A stretch of DNA of 64,000 bases from positions 620,001 through 684,000 of the forward strand of contig NZ_CP011503.1 of NCBI RefSeq assembly GCF_001028665.1, written 5' to 3'. Positions within the stretch are counted from its first letter, which is position 1; each line of letters begins with the position of its first letter. The notes under the pieces are model-generated. The model saw nothing but the letters and a program-made list of their open reading frames with translations, was not told the origin of the DNA and ran no database searches. A program made the translations under genes and the position numbers. Positions 36,425 through 46,670 of this stretch are shown here, in pieces. The stretch comes from Burkholderia pyrrocinia. Its GTDB lineage: Bacteria; Pseudomonadota; Gammaproteobacteria; Burkholderiales; Burkholderiaceae.

Positions 36425-37891
36425 TTAAACGCCCGTCGTGAACCATGCATCCGTGCGCGCGTACAGATCGACGAAGCGTGCGTGGCGCGCGGCCAGCAGG
36501 CGATCGTCGCGCGGCGCGGCGACCGGCGATGCGGCCGGCGCCAGCGCGTGCAACGCATCGTCGCGCCAGTGTCCGATCGCGACGCCCGCGAGCAGCGCGG
36601 CGCCGCGCGTCGCGGCATTCGGGCAATCGATCGCGTGCAGCGCCGCGCCGAGCGCATCGGCAAGCAACTGGCGCCAGCGCGGATCGACCGAGCCGCCGCC
36701 CGCGAGACGCAGCGTCGTCACCGGGTCGCGACGATCCGCATCGCGGATCGCATCGAGCCCCGCGCGCAACGCGAACGCGACGCCTTCGAACGCGGCGCGC
36801 ATCATCGCGCCGCGCGTGTCGCCGAGCCCGAGGCCGAGCCAGCCGCCGCGCGCATCGGGGTTCATCCACGGCGAACGCTCGCCGGTCAGGTAGGGCAGGA
36901 AACACAACCGCTCGGAAGCCGGTTGCGCGAACGCATCGTCATACGCATCCGCCCATCCCGAATAGCCGAGCCAGCCGCGCACGGCTTCGAGCGCGAGCCC
37001 GACGTTCTGCATCGCGGCCATCGTGTAATAACCGCCGCCGGCCGCCGCGCGATAGCGATGCAGCCCGCGCCGCGCGGGCGGCAGCGCATCCGCGAGCACG
37101 ACGATCTGCCCGCCGCTGCCCGTCGTCAGCAGCGCGTCGCCGGCCGCAGCGAGCCCGCTGCCGAGCGCCGCGCATGCGGTGTCGGCCGCGCCCGTCGCCA
37201 GCGGCACGCCGGCAGGCAGGCCGAGCGCCGCGGCCGCCTGCGCGCCGAGTACGCCGCAGCGCGCAGTCGACGCAAGGACCGGCGCAAACCGGTCGGTCGG
37301 CAAGCCGAGCGCGTCGATCAATGGCGTATCCCATGCACCGTCGGGCGTCGCGAGCGCGGTCGCGCACGCATCGCTCGGATCGGCGGCAACGTCGCCGCCG
37401 AGCGCGATGCGCAACCAGTCCTTCGGCTGCACGGCCCAGCGCGCGGCGCGCAGCGCAGCGGGTTCGTGCGCGGCCAGCCAGCGCAACAGCGGGCCCGCCA
37501 TCCCCGGCGCGACCGGGTTCGGAGCGGCGGGCGTTCCCGCGACGGGCAATCCGGCGCCGGGCCAGCCGGCCGCGTCCGCTTCGTGCACCGCGCGCGTGTC
37601 GGGCCACAGCAGCGCGGGCCGCACCGGCTGCCCGTCCGCATCGATCAGCACGACGCCATGCATCTGGCCGGAGAAGCCGATCGCCACGACCTGCGCGCGC
37701 TCGCCGGCCGGCAGCCGCGCGGCCGCGCGCACGAGCGCCTGCCACCACGCGTCGGGCGCAATCTCGGCCCAGCCGGGCTGCGGCGACGACAACGCATAGG
37801 GTTCGCTCGCGACCGCGCGCTCGACGCCATCGGCATCGAGCGTGACGAGTTTGACGGAGCCGGTGCCGAGGTCGATTCCGAGCAGGCGCAT
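36425..37891 (-). CDS. FGGY-family carbohydrate kinase, xylulokinase-like
   Basis: The 488-residue kinase begins MRLLGIDLGTGSVKLVTLD and has GFSGQMHGVVLI, LLWPDTRAVHEAD, ATGAADTACAALGSG with the catalytic Asp, LPYLTGERSPWMNP and AGGGSVDPRWRQLLADALG. It differs widely from the xylB at 19.5 kb, so its substrate may be another ketose. It stands alone, with no dehydrogenase or transporter next to it. A CGGGTTAACCCG palindrome lies 160 bases upstream. Confidence 0.85.
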   Translation of the reverse strand: MRLLGIDLGTGSVKLVTLDADGVERAVASEPYALSSPQPGWAEIAPDAWWQALVRAAARLPAGERAQVVAIGFSGQMHGVVLIDADGQPVRPALLWPDTRAVHEADAAGWPGAGLPVAGTPAAPNPVAPGMAGPLLRWLAAHEPAALRAARWAVQPKDWLRIALGGDVAADPSDACATALATPDGAWDTPLIDALGLPTDRFAPVLASTARCGVLGAQAAAALGLPAGVPLATGAADTACAALGSGLAAAGDALLTTGSGGQIVVLADALPPARRGLHRYRAAAGGGYYTMAAMQNVGLALEAVRGWLGYSGWADAYDDAFAQPASERLCFLPYLTGERSPWMNPDARGGWLGLGLGDTRGAMMRAAFEGVAFALRAGLDAIRDADRRDPVTTLRLAGGGSVDPRWRQLLADALGAALHAIDCPNAATRGAALLAGVAIGHWRDDALHALAPAASPVAAPRDDRLLAARHARFVDLYARTDAWFTTGV

Positions 37892-38340
37892 GACGTGACG
37901 GTGAATTCGAATGAACGGATGTCGATGATAACGGGATCGCGATGCGCGCCCCGGCTTTTGCGGTCGGCGCAGCGTCATGCGATGCAGGAAAGCCGCGGTC
38001 GGCCGCCGGGTTTCACCGGGCTGCACCTTGCGTGCAAAAGCGGCCGTTCGCGGGTTAACCCGGCGCGATTTTTCGACACCCCTTTTTGCCACTATGCGCC
38101 CTTCCCGATACACACCATAAACCAGCCGATATTTGGCACGGGGGCCGGCGCTATTTTGAAGGGCTATAAAACCGGGGAACCTCACTCCTGCGGCAGTTTC
38201 CCGATGATCGACACCCTGTTGCATGCCGAATTGGCATATCGAACCAGCAAAGAACGGAATAGTACCCAGCGCTCTTGTTGCGCGGATTCATTCCGCATAA
38301 CTTCGTATCACCCCGAAAACAAGATCATGGAGTGAGACAG
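37892..38340. other. 449-bp divergent intergenic region with AT-richer core and a palindrome
   Basis: The region between the FGGY kinase (minus) and the NCS2 permease (plus) has no supported gene. It is less GC-rich from about 38070 to 38200 and from 38225 to 38330. The perfect palindrome CGGGTTAACCCG lies at 38051-38062. TATAAA at 38165-38170 lacks a good -35. Both flanking genes must be driven from here. No known riboswitch fold was recognised. Confidence 0.45.
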
Positions 38341-39717
38341 ATGCAATCGAACACGGTCCATCCGTGCGATGAGGTGCTGCCGACCGGCAAGCTGGTAACG
38401 CTTGGCCTGCAACACGTCCTCGTCATGTACGCCGGCGCTGTCGCCGTGCCGCTTATCGTTGGCGGCGCGCTCAAGCTGCCGAAAGACCAGATCGCGTTCC
38501 TGATCAGCGCCGATCTGTTTTCGTGCGGCATCGCGACGCTGATCCAGACGCTGGGCCTGTGGATCTTCGGGATCCGCCTGCCCGTCATCATGGGCTGCAC
38601 GTTCGCGGCAGTCGGCCCGATGATCGCGATCGGCACGAACCCCGGCCTCGGCATTCTCGACATCTTCGGCTCGACCATCGCGGCCGGCATCATCGGCATC
38701 GTGCTGGCGCCGATGATCGGCAAGCTGTTGCGGTTCTTCCCGCCGGTGGTCGTCGGCACCGTGATTGCCGTGATCGGGCTGTCGCTGATGGAGGTCGGCA
38801 TCAACTGGGCGGCCGGCGGCGTCGGCAACCCGGAATACGGCAGCCCCGTCTATCTCGGCCTGTCGCTGCTCGTGCTCATGCTGATCCTGCTGATCAACAA
38901 GTTCGGCCGCGGCTTCATCGCGAACATCTCGGTGCTGCTCGGCATCGTCGCCGGCTTCGCGATCGCGTTCGCGATCGGCCGCGTCAACACGGAAGGCGTG
39001 TCGCTCGCGCCGTGGGTCGGCTTCGTGATGCCGTTCCACTTCGGCTGGCCGCACTTCGACCCGCTGTCGATCGCGACGATGGTCACCGTGATGTTCGTCA
39101 CGTTCATCGAATCGACCGGCATGTTCCTCGCGGTCGGCGACATGGTCGATCGTCCGGTCGACCAGGATCGCCTCGTGCGCGGCCTGCGCGTCGACGGCCT
39201 CGGCACGCTGATCGGCGGCATCTTCAACTCGTTCCCGCATACGTCGTTCTCGCAGAACGTCGGCCTGATCGGCGTGACGGGCGTGAAGAGCCGGTTCGTG
39301 TGTGCAACGGGCGGCGTGATCCTCGTGCTGCTCGGCCTGTTCCCGAAGATGGCGCAGGTCGTCGCGTCGGTGCCGCCGTTCGTGCTCGGCGGCGCAGGCA
39401 TCGTGATGTTCGGGATGGTGGCGGCGAACGGCATCAAGGTGCTGTCGAAGGTCGACTTCGTGAACAACAGCCACAACCTGTTCATCGTCGCCGTGAGCAT
39501 CGGCATGGGCCTCGTGCCGGTCGTGTCGCCGCACTTCTTCTCGAAGCTGCCGCCCGCGCTCGCACCGATCCTGCACAGCGGCATCCTGCTGGCATCGGTA
39601 ACGTCCGTGATCCTGAACATCGTGTTCAACGGCGTGAAAGGCGAAAAGGATGCGCGCTGCGACATCCGCCGCGCCGGACACGACTTCGACGGGCGTCCCG
39701 CCGACGTGCACCACTGA
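38341..39717 (+). CDS. NCS2 nucleobase:cation symporter (xanthine/urate permease type)
   Basis: The 458-residue permease has about 12-14 spans. Family segments are LGLQHVLVMYAGAVAVPLIVGGAL in span 1, the QH motif there, FVTFIESTGMFLAVGD in span 8 with the substrate-contacting Glu, and SFPHTSFSQNVGLIGVTGVKSR in span 10. The pattern is that of xanthine/uric acid transporters rather than UraA. The ATG at 38341 is preceded by GGAGTGAGACAG. No purine catabolic gene is adjacent. Confidence 0.87.
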   Translation: MQSNTVHPCDEVLPTGKLVTLGLQHVLVMYAGAVAVPLIVGGALKLPKDQIAFLISADLFSCGIATLIQTLGLWIFGIRLPVIMGCTFAAVGPMIAIGTNPGLGILDIFGSTIAAGIIGIVLAPMIGKLLRFFPPVVVGTVIAVIGLSLMEVGINWAAGGVGNPEYGSPVYLGLSLLVLMLILLINKFGRGFIANISVLLGIVAGFAIAFAIGRVNTEGVSLAPWVGFVMPFHFGWPHFDPLSIATMVTVMFVTFIESTGMFLAVGDMVDRPVDQDRLVRGLRVDGLGTLIGGIFNSFPHTSFSQNVGLIGVTGVKSRFVCATGGVILVLLGLFPKMAQVVASVPPFVLGGAGIVMFGMVAANGIKVLSKVDFVNNSHNLFIVAVSIGMGLVPVVSPHFFSKLPPALAPILHSGILLASVTSVILNIVFNGVKGEKDARCDIRRAGHDFDGRPADVHH

Positions 39718-39756
39718 TCGCGCCGCGCCGGACGACGGCGCAACGCGGTAACGAAC

Positions 39757-39782
39757 AACGCCGCGGCATGCCGTGGCGTTTT
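39757..39782 (+). terminator. Terminator after the NCS2 permease
   Basis: AACGCCGCGG (39757-39766) and CCGTGGCGTT (39771-39780) pair with one mismatch around CATG, followed by TTTT. It lies 40 bases after the permease stop. Confidence 0.65.
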
Positions 39783-39850
39783 GCTTGGCGGGACCATCGC
39801 GGCAACGGCGCCCTTGCTGCGCGGGCGGGTGTTTCAGGAGCAACCCGGCA

Positions 39851-40414
39851 TCAGCTCCCGTGCAGCGCCAGCGCCAGCGCGACCTGTCGCGCGCAGGCTT
39901 CCGGCGTGGCCTTGCTGGTGTCGACAGTCACGTCATAGGTGACGCCCGCGTGCACCCGGTCGTACTGCCAGCGCGCCAGCCCCGCGACACGATCGCCCCG
40001 TTGCCGCTCCCTTTCCTCGAGGACCTCCAGCGGACAGTGGACGCCGACCATGCTGACCGTAAACGGCGCCAGCAAACGGGCGTATTCCGCTTTCTCGTCG
40101 CCCAGCAGAACGTCGTCGACAATCAGATGGTTTCCCTGGTTCGCCAGCGCGACGACGGCGTGTCGCATCCCCTGCATCGCTCGCCGGGTAACCGGCCCGC
40201 TACTTATCGATACGACATCCTTGCCGTCCTCGATGAACGACGAAAAGGTGAATCCGTCCGCATCGTTCAGGTAACGCGCGGGCAGCATGCCGAGAAACGC
40301 ATCCATCTGGACATGCAGGAACGGGGTGTCCAGCATGGCCTGGAGCGCATGCGCGAGAGACGTCTTGCCTGAGCTTCCCACGCCGTTGAGCAGGATGATT
40401 CGGGGCGTTTTCAT
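39851..40414 (-). CDS. Chloramphenicol phosphotransferase-like P-loop kinase
   Basis: The 187-residue protein matches the CPT family throughout. Walker A is GVGSSGKT (residues 11-18), the catalytic-type Asp is D38 in HVQMDAFLGMLP, HLIVDDVLLGD follows, and the C-terminal RGDRVAGLARWQYDRVHAGV then YDVTVDTS pattern is nearly that of the Streptomyces venezuelae enzyme. That enzyme phosphorylates the primary hydroxyl of chloramphenicol. Chromosomal homologues are common and their natural substrates are mostly unknown, so resistance should not be assumed. The gene stands alone. Confidence 0.82.
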   Translation of the reverse strand: MKTPRIILLNGVGSSGKTSLAHALQAMLDTPFLHVQMDAFLGMLPARYLNDADGFTFSSFIEDGKDVVSISSGPVTRRAMQGMRHAVVALANQGNHLIVDDVLLGDEKAEYARLLAPFTVSMVGVHCPLEVLEERERQRGDRVAGLARWQYDRVHAGVTYDVTVDTSKATPEACARQVALALALHGS

Positions 40415-40552
40415 GCAGCGAGTGTACCTGCGTGCGTTGAGCCGCGTCGATCGGCGTCGCGCAACGAACTGCGTGACCGGACCCGCCGCACCGGGCATGG
40501 TTGCCGGGAAGCCGATGCGATGAAACACATCGACCGGCGCGTCGGCTCGGGC

Positions 40553-40588
40553 ACAAAAAAAACGCCACGGACTTTCGTCCGTGGCGTT
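40553..40588 (-). terminator. Terminator of the RND efflux operon
   Basis: AACGCCACGGAC (40561-40572) and GTCCGTGGCGTT (40577-40588) form a perfect 12-bp stem with a TTTC loop. The A-run at 40554-40562 gives a U-tract on the minus strand, 66 bases after the outer-membrane gene stops. Confidence 0.88.
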
Positions 40589-40653
40589 GACGTTTGCGCA
40601 TACCGCCGGTTCGACGGACAGGAGCGGTCGCCCGCTCCCGCGCTGCTTCGCGC

Positions 40654-42177
40654 TTACCCGTTGGTTGCCGCTGCCGACGCGGGCGCAGGCGCTGCCGCCT
40701 TGTCGTAGTCGACCGGCGCGTCCGGCGCGCGCGGCGTCTCGCCGGCCTGCTGGATCCAGCCGCCACCCAGTGCGCGGTACAGCGTGACGAGGTTCGTCCA
40801 GCGCGCCAGACGCGCACTGATGAGCGTCTGCTGCGCGGAGTACAGGTCCGTCTGCGCGGTCAGCACCGACAGGTAGCTGTCGACGCCGTTCTTGTAACGC
40901 AGGTCCGACAGGTCGAAGCGCCGCTGCTGCGCATGCTCGTTGCGCTCGAGCGCGGCGATCTGCTGGTCGTACGTGCCGCGTGCAGCCAGCCCGTCCGACA
41001 CTTCGCGGAATGCCGACTGGATCGCCTTCTCGTAGTTCGCGATCTCGATGCGCTTCTGCACGTGCGCGAGATCGAGATTGGCGATGTTCGAACCGCCCTC
41101 GAAGATCGGCACCGCAATACTCGGCGCAAACGACCACGCTGCCGTGCCGGCCTTGAACAGGCCGCCGAGCGTCGGGCTCGCGGTGCCGAACGCCGCCGTC
41201 AGCGAGATCTTCGGGAAGAACGCCGCGCGCGCCGCGCCGATGTTCGCGTTCGCGGCCAGCAGCGTCTGCTCGGCCTGCATCACGTCCGGACGACGCGTCA
41301 GCAGGTCCGACGGCAACCCGGCCGGCACGTCCGTCAGCAGGTTCTGCGCGTCGAGCGGCATGCCCGGCGGCAGGTCGTCCGGCAGCGGCTCGCCGATCAG
41401 CAGCACCAGCGCGTTCAGCGCCTGCGCACGCGCACGCGCCTGCGCCTGCTGGTTCGCGAGCGCCGTCTCGACGACGGTCTGCGCCTGACGCAGCTCGAGC
41501 TCGGAGCCCGTGCCGTTGTCGAACTGCAGCTTCGTCAGGTCGTACGACGCCTGCGCGGTCTTCAGCGTGTTCTCCGTGACCTTCAGCAGGTCGTCGGTCG
41601 ACAGCAGCGTCAGGTACTGGTCAGCCACCTGCGACACCAGCGAGATTTCCGACGCCTGCCGCGCGTACGCGGTCGACAGGTACTGCGCGAGCGCCTGGTC
41701 CTTCAGGCTCTGCACGCGGCCGAACAGGTCGAGCTCCCACGACGCGGAAAGCCCGACGTTGTAGCTGCGCGAGATCAACGGCGCCTGCGTCGACGACACG
41801 CCGGCCGGGAAACGCTGGATGCTGCCCGTACCCGTGGCGTCGAGCGTCGGGAACAGGCCCGCGCGCGTGATCTGGTACTGCGCGCGCGCCGCCTCGATGT
41901 TCAGCACCGACACGCGCAGGTCGCGGTTGTTCTTCAGCGCGATCTCGATCAGCCGCTGCAGGCGCGGATCGACGAAGAATTCGCGCCAGCCGATGGCGGT
42001 CGCCGCCTGGCCGTTCGCGCTGCGCGCGCCGGCAGCGCCCGGCTGCGTCGCGTAGACGCCGCCGGCCGGGTACGCCTGTGCGACGGGTGCGTCGGGCCGC
42101 TTGTAATGCGGCGCCATCGTGCAGCCCGTGGCAAAGAGCGCGACCGCGATTGCAGTCAAAGCGTGTTTTTGCATCAT
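40654..42177 (-). CDS. oprB: RND efflux outer-membrane lipoprotein (OprM/OprB type)
   Basis: The 507-residue TolC-like channel has a lipoprotein signal with lipobox FATGC (Cys near residue 20). Two OEP repeats are seen, with DPRLQRLIEIALKNNRDLRV starting the first and RPDVMQAEQTLLAANANIGAARAAFFPKISL the second. The start ATG at 42177 shares its A with the bpeB stop (TGATG), so translation is coupled; a GTG one codon upstream is possible. It is the last gene of the operon. The name rests on similarity to BpeAB-OprB order. Confidence 0.9.
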   Translation of the reverse strand: MMQKHALTAIAVALFATGCTMAPHYKRPDAPVAQAYPAGGVYATQPGAAGARSANGQAATAIGWREFFVDPRLQRLIEIALKNNRDLRVSVLNIEAARAQYQITRAGLFPTLDATGTGSIQRFPAGVSSTQAPLISRSYNVGLSASWELDLFGRVQSLKDQALAQYLSTAYARQASEISLVSQVADQYLTLLSTDDLLKVTENTLKTAQASYDLTKLQFDNGTGSELELRQAQTVVETALANQQAQARARAQALNALVLLIGEPLPDDLPPGMPLDAQNLLTDVPAGLPSDLLTRRPDVMQAEQTLLAANANIGAARAAFFPKISLTAAFGTASPTLGGLFKAGTAAWSFAPSIAVPIFEGGSNIANLDLAHVQKRIEIANYEKAIQSAFREVSDGLAARGTYDQQIAALERNEHAQQRRFDLSDLRYKNGVDSYLSVLTAQTDLYSAQQTLISARLARWTNLVTLYRALGGGWIQQAGETPRAPDAPVDYDKAAAPAPASAAATNG

Positions 42178-45100
42178 CACTGTCCCTTGTTGCCTTCGTC
42201 GCCGTTGCCCGGCTTCTCTTCGTGCTTCGCGTGCTCCTGAGCCAGGCGCAATGCCTCGTCGGCATCTTCCCGTTCGCCGCTGAAGATCGCGCGGACCTTC
42301 ACGAAGAACATCGGGATCAGGAAGATCGCGAGGAACGTCGCCGTGATCATCCCGCCGATCACGCCCGTGCCGATCGCGTGCTGGCTCCCCGAGCCCGCGC
42401 CGTTGCTGATCGCGAGCGGCATCACGCCGAGAATGAACGCCATCGACGTCATCAGGATCGGGCGCAGCCGCTGGCGCGCCGCTTCCAGTGCGGCCTCGAC
42501 CGGCCCCATCTTCTCCGTCACCTGCAACTCGCGCGCGAACTCGACGATCAGGATCGCGTTCTTCGCCGACAAGCCCACGGTGGTCAACAGGCCGACCTGG
42601 AAGTACACGTCGTTCTCGAGGCCGCGCATCGTCGCCGCGAGCAGTGCACCGATCACGCCGAGCGGCACCACCATGATCACCGAGAACGGGATCGACCAGC
42701 TTTCATACAGCGCCGCGAGACACAGGAACACGACGAGGATCGAGATCGCGTACAGGATCGGCGCCTGCGAACCGGACTGGATTTCCTGGAACGACAGGCC
42801 GGTCCACGAATAGCCGATACCGACCGGCAGCTTCTTCGCGAGCCCTTCCATCGCGGTCATCGCCTGACCGGTCGACTTGCCCGGTGCGGCCTGACCCTGG
42901 ATTTCCATCGCCGAGACGCCGTTATAACGCTCGAGCTTCGGCGAACCGTACGTCCAGTGACCGGTCGCGAACGCGCTGAACGGCACCATCCCGCCCGACC
43001 CGTTGCGCACGTACCAGATGTTCATGTCGTCCGGCGTCATCCGGAACGGCGCATCGGCCTGTACGTAGACCTTCTTGATCCGGCCATCGGTGTCGAGGAA
43101 GTTGTTCACGTACTTCGACGCCCATGCGATCGAGAACGTCTGGTCGATCGCATCCGCCGTCACGCCGAGCGCATTCGCCTTCTCGCGGTCGATGTCGACC
43201 TTGTACTGCGGCGTGTCGTTCAGGCCGTTCGGGCGCACGCCCTGCAGCGTCGGATCCTTCGAGGCCATCCCGAGCAACTGGTTACGCGCGGCCATCAGCG
43301 CATCGTGGCCGAGACCGGCGTTGTCCGTCAGCTCGAAGTCGAAGCCGGCGGCCGTACCGAGTTCAGGAATCGACGGCGGGTTGAACGGGATCACGATCGC
43401 GTCCTTGTAGCCCGCATAGCGCCCGAACATCCGGCCGATCAGTGCCTGCACCTTCTGGTTTGCATGCTGACGCTGCGAGTAGTCCTTCAGACGCACGAAC
43501 ACAAGACCGGAGTTCTGGCCGCGACCCGCGAAGCTGAAGCCGTTGACCGTGAACGCCGATTCGACGATTTCCTTCTCGTCCTTCAGCAGGTAGTCGGAAA
43601 TGTTCGCCAGCGTCTTCGCGGTCGTTTCCTGCGTCGAACCCGACGGCGTCTGCACGATCACGAACATCAGGCCCTGGTCTTCATCGGGCAGGAACGACTT
43701 CGGCAGGCGCACGAACAGCAGGCCGACCCCGACGATCACGGCCAGGTAGATGATGAGCCAGCGGCCCGAGCGCTTGATCACGTGATGCACGCCGACGTGG
43801 TACTTGTCGCGGCTGTTGTTGAACGTGCGGTTGAACCAGCCGAAGAAACCCTTCTTCTCTTCGTGATGCCCTTGCGGGATCGGCTTCAGGATCGTCGCGC
43901 ACAGTGCCGGCGTCAGAATCAACGCGACGAGCACCGACAGCACCATCGCCGTCACGATCGTCAGCGAGAACTGACGATAGATCGCGCCGACCGAACCGCC
44001 GGAGAACGCGACCGGCACGAACACGGCCGACAGCACGAGCGCGATGCCGACGAGTGCGCCGGTGATCTGGCCCATCGCCTTGCGGGTTGCCTCCTTCGGT
44101 GACAGGCCCTCTTCCGCCATCACGCGCTCGACGTTCTCGACCACCACGATCGCATCGTCGACCAGCAGGCCGATCGCGAGCACGAGGCCGAACATCGACA
44201 GCGTGTTGATCGAGAAGCCCACCAGCGACATGACTGCGAACGTGCCGAGCAGCACGACCGGCACCGCGATCGTCGGGATGATCGTCGCCCGCAGGTTCTG
44301 CAGGAACAGATACATCACGAGGAACACCAGCACGATACCTTCGAGCAGCGTCTTGACCACTTCCTCGATCGACAGCTTCACGAACGGCGTCGTGTCGTAC
44401 GGATACTTCACGACGAGGCCGTGCGGGAAGAACGGTGCCAGCTCGTCGATCTTCGCGCGCACGGCCTTCGCGGTCGCGAGCGCGTTCGCGTTGGTCGCGA
44501 GCTGGATACCGAGTGCCGCGGTCGGCTGACCGTTGTACTTCGTGTCGAAGTTGTAGTTCTCGCCGCCGAGCTCAAGCTTCGCGACGTCCTTCAGGCGCAC
44601 CTGCGAGCCGTCCTGGTTGACCTTCAGCAGGATGTTGCCGAACTGCTCGGGCGTCTGCAGCAGCGTCGATTCGGTGATCGTCGCCTGCAGCATGGTACCC
44701 GGCTTCGCCGGCGTGCCGCCGATCTGGCCGCCCGCGATCTGCACGTTCTGCGCGGTGATCGCGGAGCTCACGTCGACCGGCGTGAGGCCGTAGTTCGTCA
44801 GGCGGTTCGGGTCGAGCCAGATCCGCATCGCGTACTGCGAGCCGAACAGCGTGACGGTACCGACGCCGTTCAACCGGCTGATCGGATCCTTCACGTGCGA
44901 CGCCACGAAGTTCGCGAGGTCGTACTTGTTCATGCTGCCGTCTTCGGAGTTGAAGGCGAGCACCAGCAGGAAGCTGCTGCTCGACTTCGTCACCGACAGG
45001 CCGAGCTGCTGCACGACCTGCGGCAGAACCGGCGTCGCGAGCGACAGCTTGTTCTGCACCTGGACCTGTGCGATGTCGGCGTTGGTGCCCGGCGCGAAGG

Positions 45101-45377
45101 TCAGCGTGATCGTCGCGTTGCCCGAGTCGTCACTCGTCGACGACATGTACAGGAAGTTGTCGAGACCGCTCATCTGCTGCTCGATCACCTGCGTCACCGT
45201 GTCTTCCACCGTCTTTGCGGAAGCGCCCGGGTAGTTCGCGGTGATCTGGATCGATGGCGGCGCGATCGTCGGATACTGCGAGATCGGCAGCGTGAAGATC
45301 GCCGCGACCCCGGCCAGCATCAGGATGATGGCGATCACCCACGCGAAGATCGGGCGATCGATAAAAAACTTTGCCAT
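42177..45377 (-). CDS. bpeB: RND efflux inner-membrane transporter
   Basis: The 1066-residue HAE1-family pump has 12 spans and two large periplasmic loops. It starts [23 protein letters not shown] and contains the [20 protein letters not shown] porter segment. Proton-relay aspartates are in the span-4 motif [19 protein letters not shown]. The second half has [41 protein letters not shown]. It exports drugs by proton antiport together with the adaptor and OprB-type channel. Length and a charged C-terminal tail fit BpeB; AmrB and MexB homologues are shorter. Confidence 0.93.
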   Translation of the reverse strand: MAKFFIDRPIFAWVIAIILMLAGVAAIFTLPISQYPTIAPPSIQITANYPGASAKTVEDTVTQVIEQQMSGLDNFLYMSSTSDDSGNATITLTFAPGTNADIAQVQVQNKLSLATPVLPQVVQQLGLSVTKSSSSFLLVLAFNSEDGSMNKYDLANFVASHVKDPISRLNGVGTVTLFGSQYAMRIWLDPNRLTNYGLTPVDVSSAITAQNVQIAGGQIGGTPAKPGTMLQATITESTLLQTPEQFGNILLKVNQDGSQVRLKDVAKLELGGENYNFDTKYNGQPTAALGIQLATNANALATAKAVRAKIDELAPFFPHGLVVKYPYDTTPFVKLSIEEVVKTLLEGIVLVFLVMYLFLQNLRATIIPTIAVPVVLLGTFAVMSLVGFSINTLSMFGLVLAIGLLVDDAIVVVENVERVMAEEGLSPKEATRKAMGQITGALVGIALVLSAVFVPVAFSGGSVGAIYRQFSLTIVTAMVLSVLVALILTPALCATILKPIPQGHHEEKKGFFGWFNRTFNNSRDKYHVGVHHVIKRSGRWLIIYLAVIVGVGLLFVRLPKSFLPDEDQGLMFVIVQTPSGSTQETTAKTLANISDYLLKDEKEIVESAFTVNGFSFAGRGQNSGLVFVRLKDYSQRQHANQKVQALIGRMFGRYAGYKDAIVIPFNPPSIPELGTAAGFDFELTDNAGLGHDALMAARNQLLGMASKDPTLQGVRPNGLNDTPQYKVDIDREKANALGVTADAIDQTFSIAWASKYVNNFLDTDGRIKKVYVQADAPFRMTPDDMNIWYVRNGSGGMVPFSAFATGHWTYGSPKLERYNGVSAMEIQGQAAPGKSTGQAMTAMEGLAKKLPVGIGYSWTGLSFQEIQSGSQAPILYAISILVVFLCLAALYESWSIPFSVIMVVPLGVIGALLAATMRGLENDVYFQVGLLTTVGLSAKNAILIVEFARELQVTEKMGPVEAALEAARQRLRPILMTSMAFILGVMPLAISNGAGSGSQHAIGTGVIGGMITATFLAIFLIPMFFVKVRAIFSGEREDADEALRLAQEHAKHEEKPGNGDEGNKGQ

Positions 45378-45392
45378 GAAACAGGCTCCCTG

Positions 45393-46670
45393 TTATTGCG
45401 CGCTCGAAGCAGCGGCAGCGCTCGCCGGCGCGGCGCCCGATGCGGCGGCACCGGAAGCAGCAGCGGCGCCGGAACCGGCGGCAGCCGGTGCGGCGGTTGC
45501 GGCGGCAGCGCCCGATGCGGCATCGGCCGCCGATGCGAGCTGCGCCGGCACCGACTTCACGGTCGCACCCGGGCGTACCTTCTCGCCGCCCTGCACGATC
45601 ACGTGATCGCCCGCTGCCAGACCGCCTTCGACGATCCAGTTCTGGCCCTGCATGCCCGTCGTCTTCAGCGGACGCGGCTCGACCTTGTTGCCGGCGTTCA
45701 CCACCATCGCGATCGCCTGGCCCTTCTGGTCATGCGTGACACCGATCTGCGGCACCAGGAACGCGTTCTCGTTCACGCCTTGCTCGATCCGCGCGCGCAC
45801 GAACATCCCCGGCAGCAGCACGCGGCCCGGGTTCGGGAAGACCGCACGGATCGTCACCGAGCCGGTGGCCTGGTCGACCGTCACGTCCGAGAACTGCAGC
45901 TTGCCCGGCTCCGCATAGGTCTTGCCGTCCTCGAGGATCAGCGACACCTTCGCCGCGCCCGGGCCGCTCGTCTTCAGGCGGCCGCTCTGCACGTCCTGGC
46001 GCAGCTTCAGGCCTTCGAGGCTCGATTGCGTGAGGTCCACGTACACCGGATCGAGCTGCTGCACCGTCGACATCAGCGTCGCCTGGCTCGCCTGCACGTA
46101 CGCGCCCGGCGTCACTTGCGAAATGCCGACGCGGCCGGTGATCGGCGAGACCACGTCCGTGTAGCCGAGGTTGATCTGCGCGGTGTCGACCGCCGCCTTG
46201 CCGGCCGCGACGTCCGCCGCGGCCTGCCCTTGCGTGGCCACCGCGTTGTCGTAGTCCTGCTTGCTGACCGCGTTCGCGGCCACCAGCACCTTGTAGCGCG
46301 CGACCAGCGCGTTCTGCGTGACGAGGTTCGCCTGCGCCTTCGCGAGCGTCGCCTTCGCGCTGTTCAGCGCGGCGAGATACGGCGCCGGATCGATCTTGTA
46401 GAGACGCTGGCCGGCCTTGACGTCGGTGCCTTCGGTAAATTCACGACGCAGCACGATGCCGTCGACCCGCGCGCGGACCTGCGCAACGAGGAACGCGCTG
46501 GTGCGGCCCGGCAGCTCGCTGAAGACCGGTACGGCTTGCGGCTGGACGGTGACGACGCCGACTTCCGGCGTTTGCGGCGGCGGTGCCGATTCTTTTTTTC
46601 CGCATGCAGCCAGGAAAACCGCGGCTGCCGCGACAGTGATCAAGCGGTATGGAACCCGTTCGACGCGCAT
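45393..46670 (-). CDS. bpeA: RND efflux periplasmic adaptor lipoprotein
   Basis: The 425-residue membrane-fusion protein has a lipobox FLAACG (Cys near residue 23). The lipoyl-like half motifs are VRARVDGIVLRREFTEGTDVKAGQRLYKIDP and VVSPITGRVGISQVTPGAYV. A coiled-coil hairpin (about residues 100-165) lies between them. The last 45 residues are an Ala/Gly/Ser/Pro-rich low-complexity tail. The gene ends 15 bases before bpeB and is first in the operon. The divergent promoter contains an AcrR-like operator. Confidence 0.92.
   Translation of the reverse strand: MRVERVPYRLITVAAAAVFLAACGKKESAPPPQTPEVGVVTVQPQAVPVFSELPGRTSAFLVAQVRARVDGIVLRREFTEGTDVKAGQRLYKIDPAPYLAALNSAKATLAKAQANLVTQNALVARYKVLVAANAVSKQDYDNAVATQGQAAADVAAGKAAVDTAQINLGYTDVVSPITGRVGISQVTPGAYVQASQATLMSTVQQLDPVYVDLTQSSLEGLKLRQDVQSGRLKTSGPGAAKVSLILEDGKTYAEPGKLQFSDVTVDQATGSVTIRAVFPNPGRVLLPGMFVRARIEQGVNENAFLVPQIGVTHDQKGQAIAMVVNAGNKVEPRPLKTTGMQGQNWIVEGGLAAGDHVIVQGGEKVRPGATVKSVPAQLASAADAASGAAAATAAPAAAGSGAAAASGAAASGAAPASAAAASSAQ

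Noticed and set aside
37892..38340. Purine riboswitch before the NCS2 permease
   Set aside because: No purine-aptamer core or terminator/anti-terminator hairpins were found in the leader.
39851..40414. Acquired antibiotic-resistance gene
   Set aside because: Base composition matches the neighbours, there is no mobile element nearby, and chromosomal homologues of CPT are common; resistance is not demonstrated by sequence.
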